A DNA stretch of 64,000 bases from CAVVWJ01 sp965652025. Lineage in GTDB: Bacteria > Gemmatimonadota > Gemmatimonadetes > Gemmatimonadales > GWC2-71-9. Positions 16,485-25,150 of the stretch are shown in pieces (positions within the stretch are counted from its first letter, which is position 1; every line of letters starts with the position of its first letter). A program made the position numbers and the translations under genes. The stretch covers positions 1-64,000 of the forward strand of contig CBFGTM010000014.1 in assembly GCA_965652025.1 (NCBI GenBank), given 5' to 3'. The notes beneath the pieces are model-generated. The model was not told the origin of the DNA and made no database searches. It worked only from the letters and a program-made list of their open reading frames with translations.

Positions 16485-18776
16485 TCAAAACGAAGGGCTG
16501 GAGATCTGCTCGCCTGGTTGGAGCGGCACATTCGCCGGAGGACTACCGCTCTGGAGCGGCTGAAGGACCAGGCCGAACTCGTACCGGCCCTTGGCAGCAT
16601 CCCTGATCCTGCTGGTGAGGTAGGCCAGACGGTCGCCACCCCGTGACACGGCGATAGCGGCTACCGGATCTTCGGTCTGGAGAACCTGGGAGGGCGATCC
16701 GCTGGCGGCAGGCATCCGCATGATCCGTGAACCGCGCGAGCTCCCCCCTCGCTCCAGGACAAAGAACAGATCACCATTGCGACCGTATCGGGGGCTGGTC
16801 TCCCGGGCGGAGCCTCGGGTAAGTCTCCGCTGTCCAGTGCCGTCCAGTCCCATGGTGTAGATAGCGTGATTCCCATCCCGGGCGGAGACGAACACTATCG
16901 CTCGACCGTCGGGAGCCACCGTGGGAGAGTGATTGCCTCCCGACGCAATGGTCAGCTGCCGGTTCTGACTCCCGTCGCTGGCCATGATGGCTATGTGCGT
17001 GCTGGTGCCACTGGTCGCAGTGTAGACGATTCGGTTGCCGTCGGGGGTCCAGGCGGGCTCGCCTTCATTGCCCGGGCTGCTGGTAAGGCGGCGCAACTGG
17101 CCGCCGTCGGGGTCCACCAGGTACAGATCGAAATTGCCGTTTCGATTGGAGCTGAACACCACGTGGGTACGATCAGGTGACAGCACTGCCTGGATATTGC
17201 TGGCGCTGTCGGCGAGGATCGGGACCGGTGTCAGAGGGCCGGGCACGCGCATCTGGTAGATCCCGAAATTGCCACCCCGGTTGGAGCTGAAGAGCAGATC
17301 GCCAACCACGTACACATCGGCTATCGCCCTCTTGCCCCAGGGCATCGTCGCCGTAATCTCGGCATGTCCCAGACCGACGCCGTCGACCTGTCCGTTCTCG
17401 CGCACCGTGGCAACCTCCGCATTATCCGAGCTCCAGCGGGCGCTGGGCGTCCGGGTGCCCGAGGCCGCATCCGGGTCTCGGAGAATTGCGGATAGTGTCA
17501 TGCGCTGGCCCACCAGCAGTCCAGCCCTGAATGGCTCTATCGTGATCTCCCCGGCGACTACCTGGATGGTCCACACGGCTGGTTTGATTCCGGGAAGCCG
17601 GGCTGTCAGGGTCGTCGTTCCGACCAGCTTAGGGGTGACTACGCCGGTGCCGGGATCGAAAGCTGCAATAGCGCTGTCGCCCAGCTCCCACTGGACCTGA
17701 GCCTCGGGTATGGGATTCGAATCGGCCGACTCGGCGACGGCGGTAAACAGGCGGGTCGAGCGCAGCGGCAGCTGGATCGTGCCCCCCTGGGGCGGAGAGA
17801 CCACCAACGCATCGGGGACCCGGTACACCGACACGGCCGTTCGTCGCTCCTGACCGTACCCGGCCGCAATAATCTCGGCCTGCCCCGCGGCACGGCCGCG
17901 GACCACCCCGCCGCTGCTTACGGTAGCGACCGTCGTATCGGTGGACCTCCACTTGAGGACTCCCCGAATCTCTCGATTCCCCTGACTCGGAACCACCGCG
18001 CGCAGCGTGTCGGTCTCATTCGGCGCCAGTTGGAGCCGGCTCGGCGCAACGGCGAAGTCGGTCTGCACCACTTCCACCGGCAGGGTGGCCATGAGCTGGC
18101 CGGAGGTGGCTTGCACAATCGTGCGGCCCGGTGCAACGCCGCTTACCATGCCTCCGGAGTCGACCCGGGCGATCTCGGGCTTGAGTGACTTGATCATCAC
18201 CCGGCCAACCGATACCGGGGTGCCGTCTTCTTTCTGAGCGTGGGCGGAAATTCGGACAGTCTCTCCCGGATAGAGGCTCAAGGAGGACGGCTCCAGGGTG
18301 AGGACCGAGGCCGCCGCGGGGCGGGAGGACGACTCGCCTGGCGCTCCTCCAGTTATCAGCACTGCCATCGAGGCCCGCCGTCCCTGGGAACGAGCCTCGA
18401 TCTTCGCCAGGCCTGGCTTCACACCGATCACTGTACCGTCCTTGTGGACCTGGGCGATCAGCGTATCGGAGCTCCAGAACGTGAACTTGGCGGTGGGAAT
18501 CAGATTACCGCGTTGATCGAACGCGGTGGCGAACAGGACCTGTTTCTGCCCCACGCCGAGGGTCATGGTCTCAGGGGTAACCTGAACTTCGGCCACCGTC
18601 TGTGCCGCCAGCGGGGGGGCTGACGCCAACGCTGTAATCATAAGAGCAACATGCGCATAGCGACTCAGCGCAGGGTGGGGACCGAGGCCGCCGCTGGCTG
18701 CTGGAGGAGGCGCTGAGGGCACTGGGCGATGGGTTCCGGAATGGTTTGGTGGTGGCGTAATAATAGCGCGCTGCAT
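16485..18776 (-). CDS. Exported Ig-like (Big2) and TolB-type propeller protein
   Basis: The ATG at 18776 (MQRAIITPPPNHSG) gives about 763 residues with a signal ending near ASAPPLAAQ. ATGs at 18785 and 18863 are alternatives; the latter only adds unlikely sequence. The mature protein has four to five Big2-type Ig-like domains (each with VxVxPxxxxLxxGxTxxLxA and VSSGGVVRGRAAGxAxI patterns; about 60-470). It ends in WD40-like TolB propeller blades (about 490-760: AVLSPDRTHVVFSSNRNGNFDLYLVDPDG, AWTPDGNRIVY, TVAPDGRAIVFVSARDGNHAIY). It is a surface or periplasmic binding protein of unknown ligand, in one unit with the dehydrogenase. Confidence 0.85.
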   Translation of the reverse strand: MQRAIITPPPNHSGTHRPVPSAPPPAASGGLGPHPALSRYAHVALMITALASAPPLAAQTVAEVQVTPETMTLGVGQKQVLFATAFDQRGNLIPTAKFTFWSSDTLIAQVHKDGTVIGVKPGLAKIEARSQGRRASMAVLITGGAPGESSSRPAAASVLTLEPSSLSLYPGETVRISAHAQKEDGTPVSVGRVMIKSLKPEIARVDSGGMVSGVAPGRTIVQATSGQLMATLPVEVVQTDFAVAPSRLQLAPNETDTLRAVVPSQGNREIRGVLKWRSTDTTVATVSSGGVVRGRAAGQAEIIAAGYGQERRTAVSVYRVPDALVVSPPQGGTIQLPLRSTRLFTAVAESADSNPIPEAQVQWELGDSAIAAFDPGTGVVTPKLVGTTTLTARLPGIKPAVWTIQVVAGEITIEPFRAGLLVGQRMTLSAILRDPDAASGTRTPSARWSSDNAEVATVRENGQVDGVGLGHAEITATMPWGKRAIADVYVVGDLLFSSNRGGNFGIYQMRVPGPLTPVPILADSASNIQAVLSPDRTHVVFSSNRNGNFDLYLVDPDGGQLRRLTSSPGNEGEPAWTPDGNRIVYTATSGTSTHIAIMASDGSQNRQLTIASGGNHSPTVAPDGRAIVFVSARDGNHAIYTMGLDGTGQRRLTRGSARETSPRYGRNGDLFFVLERGGSSRGSRIMRMPAASGSPSQVLQTEDPVAAIAVSRGGDRLAYLTSRIRDAAKGRYEFGLVLQPLQSGSPPANVPLQPGEQISSPSF

Positions 18777-18805
18777 CCACTGCATACCACAAGCTGAACT
18801 TGTGT

Positions 18806-18838
18806 CTTGCACAAGGCCTCCGGATGTGCAAGTTATAT
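18806..18838 (+). promoter_or_regulatory. Inverted-repeat operator candidate and -10 element upstream of the H1-like gene
   Basis: CTTGCACA (18806-18813) and TGTGCAAG (18825-18832) form a perfect 8-base inverted repeat with an 11-base spacer, so half-site centres are 19 bases apart, about two helical turns. It abuts TTATAT (18833-18838), a plausible -10 element; TTGCAC at 18807 could be a -35 with a long 20-base spacer. It lies in the divergent gap between the H1-like gene and the Ig-like/TolB gene, so a bound dimer could control either or both. Confidence 0.45.
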
Positions 18839-18916
18839 GTCGGTTCACTGGGAGGCGCCTCATCGCCTCAAGACCGGCGGCGGGTGGCGCCGCACATGCG
18901 TTTGGAGGGAGCGAAG

Positions 18917-19369
18917 ATGGCCGAACTTCATTTTATGGAGATGGGCTGGTCCGGCTCAGGGTGGATGGACCCACTGCCCTCGGAATCCCCCCCGTCTTCC
19001 ACTTCCGCATCCTCATCGTCCTTCGGTTTCGATGAGCCGGCTCCCAGCCGTCGCACTGGTCGCAAGACCGCCAGGAAGGCTCGTCGTACCGCCCGTAAAG
19101 CGGCCAGGTCAACTCGGCGTGGGGCGCGCAAGACTGCCCGCAAAGGTCGGAGAACCGCTCGCAAAGCCGGCAGGGCCACCAAGCGTGCGGCCCGCAAGTC
19201 CGGTGGGGCTGCCCGACGCTCCGCTCGTACGACCGCGCGCAAGGGGCGTCGGACCGCCCGCAAAGCGGCCAGGTCAGTTAAGCGCTCCGCCCGTAAAGGA
19301 GCCAGGTCAGCTAAGCGCACCGCGCGAAAGAGCGCCCGCAAGACCCGGAGATCGAGCCGGCGGAAATAG
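18917..19369 (+). CDS. Histone H1-like basic repeat protein
   Basis: The start at 18917 is supported by GGAGG (18904-18908) eight bases upstream, giving 150 residues. The first 45 are a distinct acidic/aromatic head (MAELHFMEMGWSGSGWMDPL, then a Ser-rich linker). The remaining 105 are almost only Arg, Lys, Ala, Ser, Thr and Gly, in degenerate (T/S)ARKxxR units such as RRTARKAARS. This is the composition of bacterial H1/AlgP/Hc1-type proteins that bind and compact DNA without sequence specificity. The head may recruit a partner. It is probably nucleoid-associated and late- or stress-expressed; the inverted repeat upstream hints at control. Confidence 0.85.
   Translation: MAELHFMEMGWSGSGWMDPLPSESPPSSTSASSSSFGFDEPAPSRRTGRKTARKARRTARKAARSTRRGARKTARKGRRTARKAGRATKRAARKSGGAARRSARTTARKGRRTARKAARSVKRSARKGARSAKRTARKSARKTRRSSRRK
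19060..19365 (+). repeat. Degenerate internal repeats of the H1-like gene
   Basis: Short direct repeats such as AAAGCGGCCAGGTCA (near 19097 and 19262) and CGCCCGTAAAG recur through the basic tail, evidence that it expanded by internal duplication. Confidence 0.75.
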
Positions 19370-19371
19370 GC

Positions 19372-21228
19372 TCAGGCGCCCCGTTCCAGCCCGGCCAGGG
19401 CCGCGGCGCAGTTGATCAACGCGATATGGGTGAAGGCCTGGGGGAAGTTGCCCAGGAACTCCCCGGTTGCGGGATCGATCTCCTCGGAGTACAGGCCCAC
19501 GTGATTGGCGTGCCGGAGCATGCGGCGGAATACCCGATCCGCGCGCTCCCGCTCGCCGATCATGGCAAGGGCTTGGGCCAGCCAGAAAGTACAAATCGAG
19601 AACGCGCCTTCCTCCCCTTCCAGACCATCCGAGTGCCGGTAGCGGTACACCAACTCGCCGTCCTGGCTGGTTAGCTCCCGAGCAATCGCGTGGACGGTGC
19701 TGTGAACCCGGGGGTGATTCCAGGGTAGAAACCGAACCATCGGGATAGCGAGGGCCGCGGCGTCCAGCGAATCGTCGTCGTAGGACTGCACGAATGACTG
19801 TCGTTTCTCGCTCCACCCACGTTCCATGATTTCGGCGTAGAGCGCATCGCGTGCCGCTCGCCAGGTGGCCGTGTCCGACTCGAGGCTCAGCTCCTCGGCC
19901 ATCCGGATTCCCCGGTCCAGCGCCACCCAGCTCATCACCTTGCTGAACACATAGTGCCGAACTCCTCCCCGGACTTCCCAGATGCTGGAGTCGGGGAGAT
20001 GCCAGTTCCGGCTGACCCAATCCACCAGCCCCCGAAGCACTCGCCAGGTCCCCTCGGTCATCTCGTGGTTACGGCGCCAGATGTCGGCCGTTTCCATGAC
20101 CTCGCCATACACGTCCAGCTGCAGCTGACCGACGGCTCCGTTGCCCACCCGCACCGGGCGGGAGCCGCGGTATCCACTCAAGTGATCGAGCTGCCGCTCG
20201 ATGAGGTCCCGCCGGCCGTCGATGCCGTACATGATCTGCAGGTGACCGCCGCCTTCGTGCCGGCAGACCTTCTTCAGGAAGCGCATGAACTGGTCGGCCT
20301 CCTGGTAGTGACCCACCGCATCCAGCGCCGCCAGCGTAAACGCTGCATCCCGAAGCCAGACGAACCGATAATCCCAGTTTCGCAGACCGCCGATGGCCTC
20401 CGGCAGCGAGGTGGTGGGGGCTGCAATCATGGCTCCGGTGTCGGCATGGGTGAGGAGCTTGAGTGCGAGTGCCGACCGCTTCACCATGCCCCGGTAGGGC
20501 CCGCGGTATCGGACCCTGGCCGACCATCGCTGCCAGAACTCGGCAGTATTGTCGAGCTTGCGGTTGCTCTCGTAGCGGTCCACCGGGTGGATGTCGTCGT
20601 CATCGTAGCGAAGCACCACCCAGCGCTCCTCACCCTTTTCCAGCTCGAATCGGGTGGTGGCAATCGACTGTTCGATGGTCCAGTCGAAAGGCTTGGCACT
20701 GGAGAGCGTGAGCACCTGGTCAGTTCGGTCGGTTGCGAAGATGCCGGTGCGAAGCAGCTCCAGCCGGGTCGTACGAGCCCCATACTCGAAGCGGGGCATG
20801 AAGATCATCCGGATCGGAACCCGGCCTCGGGTGCAGCGTAGCCGCCGGTGAATCTCGGGATGGGGTCCCGACGGCCGGCCGTCCTCGGCCACCGGCATGA
20901 AGTCGGTCAGGGTAACGGTGCCGCCGTCGGGCATCCGGAAGGTGGTCTCGAGAATGTTGGTGCGGGGAAGGTATCGCTGAGTGGAAGTCCACCGCCCTTC
21001 GGGCTGGATGGTCCAGGTACCGCCGCGCTCCGTATCCAGGAGAGCAGCAAAGACGCTCCCGCTATCGAACCGGGGCAGGCAACACCAGTCGATCGCGCCG
21101 TCCAAGCCAACCAGGGCGGCCGTTCGCATGTCGCCGATCATTCCGTAGTCGGAGATGGGCTGGTGGCGAATGGCGCCGGAGCGCCGACCGGAAGTTTCGG
21201 TCGACGGCTGGGGCTGGACTTCGGTCAT
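19372..21228 (-). CDS. Glycoside hydrolase family 15 protein
   Basis: The start at ATG 21228 gives 618 residues (MTEVQPQPSTETSG). In-frame ATGs further upstream run into the divergent gene's control region and add nothing conserved. The N-terminal beta-sandwich opens with PISDYGMIGDMRTAALVGLDGAIDW, the hallmark of bacterial GH15 glucoamylase/trehalase-like enzymes. The (alpha/alpha)6 catalytic barrel has GGLRNWDYRFVWLRDAAFTL and ends in SEEIDPATGEFLGNFPQAFTHIALI, with the conserved base-region Glu. It should hydrolyse alpha-glucosidic bonds in trehalose, maltooligosaccharides or glycogen. No signal peptide is visible, so it is cytoplasmic. Its stop lies two bases from the H1-like stop (convergent). 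Confidence 0.92.
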   Translation of the reverse strand: MTEVQPQPSTETSGRRSGAIRHQPISDYGMIGDMRTAALVGLDGAIDWCCLPRFDSGSVFAALLDTERGGTWTIQPEGRWTSTQRYLPRTNILETTFRMPDGGTVTLTDFMPVAEDGRPSGPHPEIHRRLRCTRGRVPIRMIFMPRFEYGARTTRLELLRTGIFATDRTDQVLTLSSAKPFDWTIEQSIATTRFELEKGEERWVVLRYDDDDIHPVDRYESNRKLDNTAEFWQRWSARVRYRGPYRGMVKRSALALKLLTHADTGAMIAAPTTSLPEAIGGLRNWDYRFVWLRDAAFTLAALDAVGHYQEADQFMRFLKKVCRHEGGGHLQIMYGIDGRRDLIERQLDHLSGYRGSRPVRVGNGAVGQLQLDVYGEVMETADIWRRNHEMTEGTWRVLRGLVDWVSRNWHLPDSSIWEVRGGVRHYVFSKVMSWVALDRGIRMAEELSLESDTATWRAARDALYAEIMERGWSEKRQSFVQSYDDDSLDAAALAIPMVRFLPWNHPRVHSTVHAIARELTSQDGELVYRYRHSDGLEGEEGAFSICTFWLAQALAMIGERERADRVFRRMLRHANHVGLYSEEIDPATGEFLGNFPQAFTHIALINCAAALAGLERGA

Positions 21229-21310
21229 CGCCCAAGTATAAGCCGAGCGTGTCGGATCTTGCATCGTTGGTGAGAGTTCTCCACCTTCCATCACCCTACC
21301 CTCAACATTC

Positions 21311-21787
21311 ATGCGTGCGTTCACTGCTCTGCTGGCGTTCGCGCTCGTCGTCTCCTGCCGGCCGGCCGGACAGCCCCCTGCTACCGCGGAGGGTGCCGCC
21401 GACGACCGCGAGCTCACGCGCCAGATCGTCGCTCAACTGGATCGCGCCGCCGGCGACTGGAACCGGGGCGACCTGGACGCGTTCGTCTCCGATTACGCGC
21501 CGGAGAGCACCACCACCTTCGTCGATGGTCGGCGGGCGCGGCACGGGTTCGACTTTATCCGAAAAAACTATGCCCCCCGATTTGCACCCGGTGCCCGGCG
21601 AGACACCCTCCACTTCGAGGAGGTGGAAGTCCGCCAATTGAGTCCGATCCTGGCCCTGGTGACCGCTCGCTACATTCTCCAGCGAGGAGGTAGCACCAGT
21701 GCGAGCGGTCCCTTCACCCTGGTGATGGAGCGGAGAGCCGAAGGCTGGAAGATTCTCCACGACCACTCCTCCAGTGATCCTCGGTAG
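21311..21787 (+). CDS. SnoaL/DUF4440-like lipoprotein
   Basis: This 158-residue protein has a lipoprotein signal ending in ALVVSC (Cys17). The rest matches the NTF2-like cone fold used by SnoaL/DUF4440 proteins: a first helix (ELTRQIVAQLDRAAGDWNRGDLDAFVSDYAPESTTTFVDG) and later strands ending GPFTLVMERRAEGWKILHDHSS. Such proteins bind small ligands or catalyse isomerisations. The active pocket cannot be assigned from sequence alone. The following amidohydrolase starts inside its last 14 bases, so translation is probably coupled. Confidence 0.85.
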   Translation: MRAFTALLAFALVVSCRPAGQPPATAEGAADDRELTRQIVAQLDRAAGDWNRGDLDAFVSDYAPESTTTFVDGRRARHGFDFIRKNYAPRFAPGARRDTLHFEEVEVRQLSPILALVTARYILQRGGSTSASGPFTLVMERRAEGWKILHDHSSSDPR

Positions 21788-23141
21788 CCGCTGGGCGCCC
21801 GCGCTCCTGGTCGGATTCCTCCTCCTCGGGTGCCAGCAGGGAGCCGCGGACGGCCTCGCGCTGGTGGGCGCCACCCTGATCGACGGCACCGGGGGTCCTC
21901 CGCTGCCCGATGCCGCTGTGGTGATTCGCCGCGGCCGAATAGAGTCGGTCGGGTCTCATGCGGCCTTTGAACTGCCCCGACGCACCAGCCTGGTGGACTT
22001 GACCGGCCGTTGGATCACTCCCGGCTTGATCGACGCGCACACCCACATCAGCCAAGCCGCCACCTGGGCACCCTCTCGCTATCTGGCCTGGGGCGTCACC
22101 ACCGTTCGCGACGCCCACGGCGAGCTGAGCACGGTAGTGGCATTCCGCCGCAGGTCCAACGGCGAACGCAGCCAGGGGCCCAGGGTATACGCGGCCGGTG
22201 CCATGATCGATGGTCTGCCCACCACCTACCCGGATGCCATCGGGGTCAGCAGCGACGATGAGGCTCGTAAGGCCGTGGACCGGCTGGTGAGCTCCGGGGT
22301 CGACTTCATCAAGATCTATACCCACGTCGATGCCCCGTTGCTCCGAGCGATCATAGACGAGGCCCACACCTTCAATGTCGCCGTGGCCGGACACCTCGGC
22401 ATGACCGATGCCGTCGCGGCGGCCAAGGCGGGGGTGTCCTCAATCGAGCACCTGACCGGGGTGCCCGAGGCGCTATCTGGGCAGCGCTCCTCGCTCATTG
22501 CGGCTCACTATCGCGGTTTCTTTCCCGGGTGGACCAGCTTTGAGCGAAGCTGGGCGAGCCTCGATCCCGGATCGGTCAGGCAGCTGGCCACCCGCCTGGC
22601 CGACGCCAAGATCACCCTGGTCCCCACCCTGACTCTGCACGAGACACTCAGCCGGCTGAACGATCCCGCTCTGCAGCGCGACCAGGCCATGGCGGCGGTT
22701 CCCGAAGCCCCCAAGCGGGACTGGGACGTGCCCGGGATGATCACCCGCGCCGGCTGGAGTGAGAGCGACTTCGAAGCATTCCGCGCGTCGCGGGCGATGC
22801 AGGATCTCTTTGTCCGAACGTTTGCCGCTGCCGGGGGGCGAATCGCGACCGGAACCGACTCCCCCAATCAGCTGCTGGTCCCCGGGTACAGTGAACATCG
22901 CGAGCTGGAGCTGCTGGTTCGCGCCGGGCTCAGCACCCGCGAAGCCTTGCGGGCGGCGACCCGAAATGCAGCGGTGCTGCTGGGTGTCGATTCAATCGGC
23001 TTGCTGGCGCCCGGCAAGGTCGCTGATCTGATCGTCCTCACCAAGGACCCCCTGGCCGACATCCGTAATACCCAATCGATCGAGGCAGTCATGAGCCGCG
23101 GCCGCCTGGTCGATATCGACTCCATTCGAGCAACCTGGTGA
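21774..23141 (+). CDS. Amidohydrolase (imidazolonepropionase-like) lipoprotein
   Basis: The GTG at 21774 begins 455 residues; the lipobox FLLLGCQQG puts the enzyme outside the cytoplasm. The small beta-sandwich contains LVGATLIDGTGGPPLPDAAVVIRRGRIESVG. Metal ligands are seen in GLIDAHTHIS (HxH), FIKIYTH, AVAGHLGM and the late Asp of ATGTDSPN, all in place for a metal-dependent hydrolase. Relatives with this exported form act on amide or lactam bonds of peptides (prolidase-like) or organophosphates. The substrate here is unknown. It overlaps the SnoaL-like gene, suggesting a joint periplasmic function. Confidence 0.9.
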   Translation: MILGSRWAPALLVGFLLLGCQQGAADGLALVGATLIDGTGGPPLPDAAVVIRRGRIESVGSHAAFELPRRTSLVDLTGRWITPGLIDAHTHISQAATWAPSRYLAWGVTTVRDAHGELSTVVAFRRRSNGERSQGPRVYAAGAMIDGLPTTYPDAIGVSSDDEARKAVDRLVSSGVDFIKIYTHVDAPLLRAIIDEAHTFNVAVAGHLGMTDAVAAAKAGVSSIEHLTGVPEALSGQRSSLIAAHYRGFFPGWTSFERSWASLDPGSVRQLATRLADAKITLVPTLTLHETLSRLNDPALQRDQAMAAVPEAPKRDWDVPGMITRAGWSESDFEAFRASRAMQDLFVRTFAAAGGRIATGTDSPNQLLVPGYSEHRELELLVRAGLSTREALRAATRNAAVLLGVDSIGLLAPGKVADLIVLTKDPLADIRNTQSIEAVMSRGRLVDIDSIRATW

Positions 23142-23286
23142 TCCTCTGACCGCGCCGACCCATCCGCAGGAAAGTATCGACCGCCTGGCTCTTTTCTTCG
23201 CCTCGGAGCCCACCCGCCAGGGTGTTCTGGCCCGGAGGGACCTGGGGCAGCCGGCAGCCGATGATGAAGACCTGGTTGAGCAACTG

Positions 23287-24030
23287 GTGGAGGAGATTAC
23301 CGAGGCCCAGACGATGGAGACCGCCGTGGTGCCGACTATCTGGCGGGCCCACGAGCTCCTCGATCTCGAGGCCGGCGAAGAACACGCATGGAGGCGGGCC
23401 ATCGACCTCATTCTGTCGCTCCAGGGCAGACCGGGCGCCTTCGACCAGGGATGCAACCGGATCCGGCATGGCCATCGCATCTGCGAGCATTTCATTTCCG
23501 GGTTCTTCTCTCCCGCTCCTCCGGAGCAGCGGGTTGCACCGGTCATGTTTCCCAACGGCAAGGTGTTTCGCGCCGACCCGGCGGCCCGGTTTGCGCTCAG
23601 CTGCGGGGCCCTGCGCGTCGCCCTGCGGAGCGGATTGGGATTCCGGCCACTGATCGAGCGTCATCTCGCCAGCCTGCTGCAGCTCCAGCAGCAATGGACC
23701 GACTGGAATGGCTATTTCGCACCCGACACCATTATTACTGGGATTCACGCAATCGCCTGCGGGTCTCACTCCCGGGAGGTTCGGGCCAAGCTCTCCTCGG
23801 TGATCGCGGCCCAGCAGGGCCAGGATGGAAACTGGGCCAATGCCGATCTCTTCCACACCCTCGAAGCGCTGTTGGCTCTCGGCACACCCGAGGCGCGGGA
23901 GGCCGTGCGCCGGGCGGTGCCGGCCCTGCTCTCCCGGCAGCGGCTCGACGGCAGCTTCGGATCCACCGCTCAGCAGGAGCGGGCCTTGATTGCCCTGCGC
24001 GCGTTGCTTTGGGCCGAGCCGGAGAGCTAG
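23287..24030 (+). CDS. Prenyltransferase/squalene-cyclase-like toroid protein
   Basis: The GTG at 23287 gives 247 residues, but the same frame codes plausible protein further upstream (SIDRLALFFASEPTRQGVLARRDLG), back to about 23146, where only CTG is available. The true start may therefore be a non-standard codon. The body is an alpha/alpha toroid with repeats like GCNRIRHGHRICEHF, WTDWNGYFAPDTIITGIHAIACG, QQGQDGNWANADLFHTLEALLALG and RQRLDGSFGST, the QxxDGxW/F pattern of squalene-cyclase and prenyltransferase-type folds. It lacks a DxDD cyclase motif, so catalysis is doubtful. It is nine bases ahead of the selD Shine-Dalgarno. Confidence 0.72.
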   Translation: MEEITEAQTMETAVVPTIWRAHELLDLEAGEEHAWRRAIDLILSLQGRPGAFDQGCNRIRHGHRICEHFISGFFSPAPPEQRVAPVMFPNGKVFRADPAARFALSCGALRVALRSGLGFRPLIERHLASLLQLQQQWTDWNGYFAPDTIITGIHAIACGSHSREVRAKLSSVIAAQQGQDGNWANADLFHTLEALLALGTPEAREAVRRAVPALLSRQRLDGSFGSTAQQERALIALRALLWAEPES

Positions 24031-24038
24031 ACTGCTCG

Positions 24039-24045
24039 AAGGAGG
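24039..24045 (+). promoter_or_regulatory. Shine-Dalgarno that fixes the selD start
   Basis: AAGGAGG sits six bases before the ATG at 24052. It is the strongest ribosome-binding site in the area, and shows that translation begins upstream of the in-frame UGA and not at any later GTG. Confidence 0.85.
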
Positions 24046-24051
24046 TCTCCG

Positions 24052-25125
24052 ATGTCCAACGCGCCAACCGACCAAAAGCCCAGAATCCGGCTCACCTCGC
24101 TCTCCCACGGCGCTGGTTGAGCGTGTAAGCTCGGCTCCGCCGATCTAGCGCAGGTCCTGCGCTTTCTGCCGGAGGCATCGGACCCCAGGGTCCTGATCGA
24201 CGCCGCCACTAAGGATGACGCCGCGGTTTTTCAGCTGTCGCCCGACCGCGCCCTGGTGGCGACGGTGGATTTCTTCACGCCTATCGTCGACGATCCGGCC
24301 TCTTGGGGAGCTATCGCCGCGGCGAATGCCCTTAGCGATATCTACGCCATGGGCGCGACACCGTTGTTTGGCCTCAACTTGGTGGGGTGGCCTCGGGAGC
24401 GCCTGCCATTTGACGTGCTGGGACAGGTGCTCCGCGGGGCTGCCGAAGTTGCCGGCCGGGCCAAGTGCCTGATCCTCGGTGGCCACTCCATCGACGCCGT
24501 GGAACCCACTTTCGGCATGGCCGTGATCGGCGAGGTGCACCCCGACCGGATGTTGACGAACGCCGGCGCCTGTGCCGGGGACGTGCTGGTCCTCACCAAG
24601 CCGCTCGGCACCGGGATATTGGCCACGGCTCTCAAGCGCGATGCGCTGCTGGAGACCGGAATGGCCGAGGCCGTTCGATCGATGACCACCCTGAACGACG
24701 GAGCGGCTCGAGCGGCGCTTCAGATCGGGGTGAGTGCTGCCACGGATATCACCGGTTTCGGACTCATTGGCCACCTGACAGGGATATTGGAGGCCAGTAA
24801 AGTCGCTGCCGAGGTGGCGTTCGAGGCCATTCCCATCTTGCCCCACGCCAGAAATCTGGCGTCTCGAGGAGTAATTCCGGGCGGGACCGAAAGAAATCTT
24901 GAAGCCGCCGTCCGGGTCGAGTGGTCTCCGGACCTGAGTCTCGAGGAACGATATCTCTGCGTTGATGCTCAAACCTCCGGCGGTCTCCTGCTGGTGGTAC
25001 CTTCCGAGAACGAGACGGCTCTCCTGGCCGCGCTGCGGGAGGAACACACTCCTGCCGCCGCTATCATCGGCCGCATCGTGGCCGGTGACCCCGGCGCTAT
25101 TCGGGTGGTGCGACGACACCCGTGA
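24052..25125 (+). CDS. selD: Selenophosphate synthetase, itself a selenoprotein (UGA = Sec at codon 23)
   Basis: Translation from 24052 runs through TGA at 24118-24120 and gives 357 residues. Around the UGA the sequence is SHGAG-U-ACKLG, where other SelD proteins have Cys (E. coli Cys17) three residues before the essential Lys (here Lys26). Downstream are the usual AIR-synthase-fold landmarks: KDDAAVF, TVDFFTPIVDDP, ANALSDIYAMGATPL, TSGGLL. The enzyme makes monoselenophosphate from selenide and ATP, for Sec-tRNA and selenouridine. A GC hairpin resembling a bacterial SECIS follows the UGA. Starting after the UGA would remove the catalytic loop. Decoding needs selA, selB and selC, which are not in this window. 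Confidence 0.93.
24118..24178 (+). promoter_or_regulatory. SECIS-like element after the selD UGA
   Basis: Beginning at the UGA, the RNA can form GCGCAG/CTGCGC (24148-24153 with 24157-24162), placing AGGUC in the apical loop 32 bases from the UGA. A second stem CTCCG/CGGAG lies outside it. The apical core GCAGGUC-UGC closely resembles the E. coli fdhF SECIS, and the distance falls in the range known for bacterial SECIS elements, which SelB binds. Confidence 0.65.
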
Positions 25126-25150
25126 CAAGTCAGGGAAAGGTTAGATCTAG

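Noticed and set aside
19060..19365. Possible CRISPR-like direct repeats
   Set aside because: They are degenerate coding repeats of the basic H1-like tail.
21229..21417. N-terminal extension of the GH15 gene
   Set aside because: It covers the divergent promoter region of the SnoaL-like gene and carries no conserved residues.
24118..24120. selD as a pseudogene with an internal stop
   Set aside because: UGA lies exactly at the catalytic Cys/Sec column with a SECIS-like hairpin and a strong ribosome site.
24145..25128. 327-codon minus-strand reading opposite selD
   Set aside because: SelD motifs on the plus strand are unmistakable.
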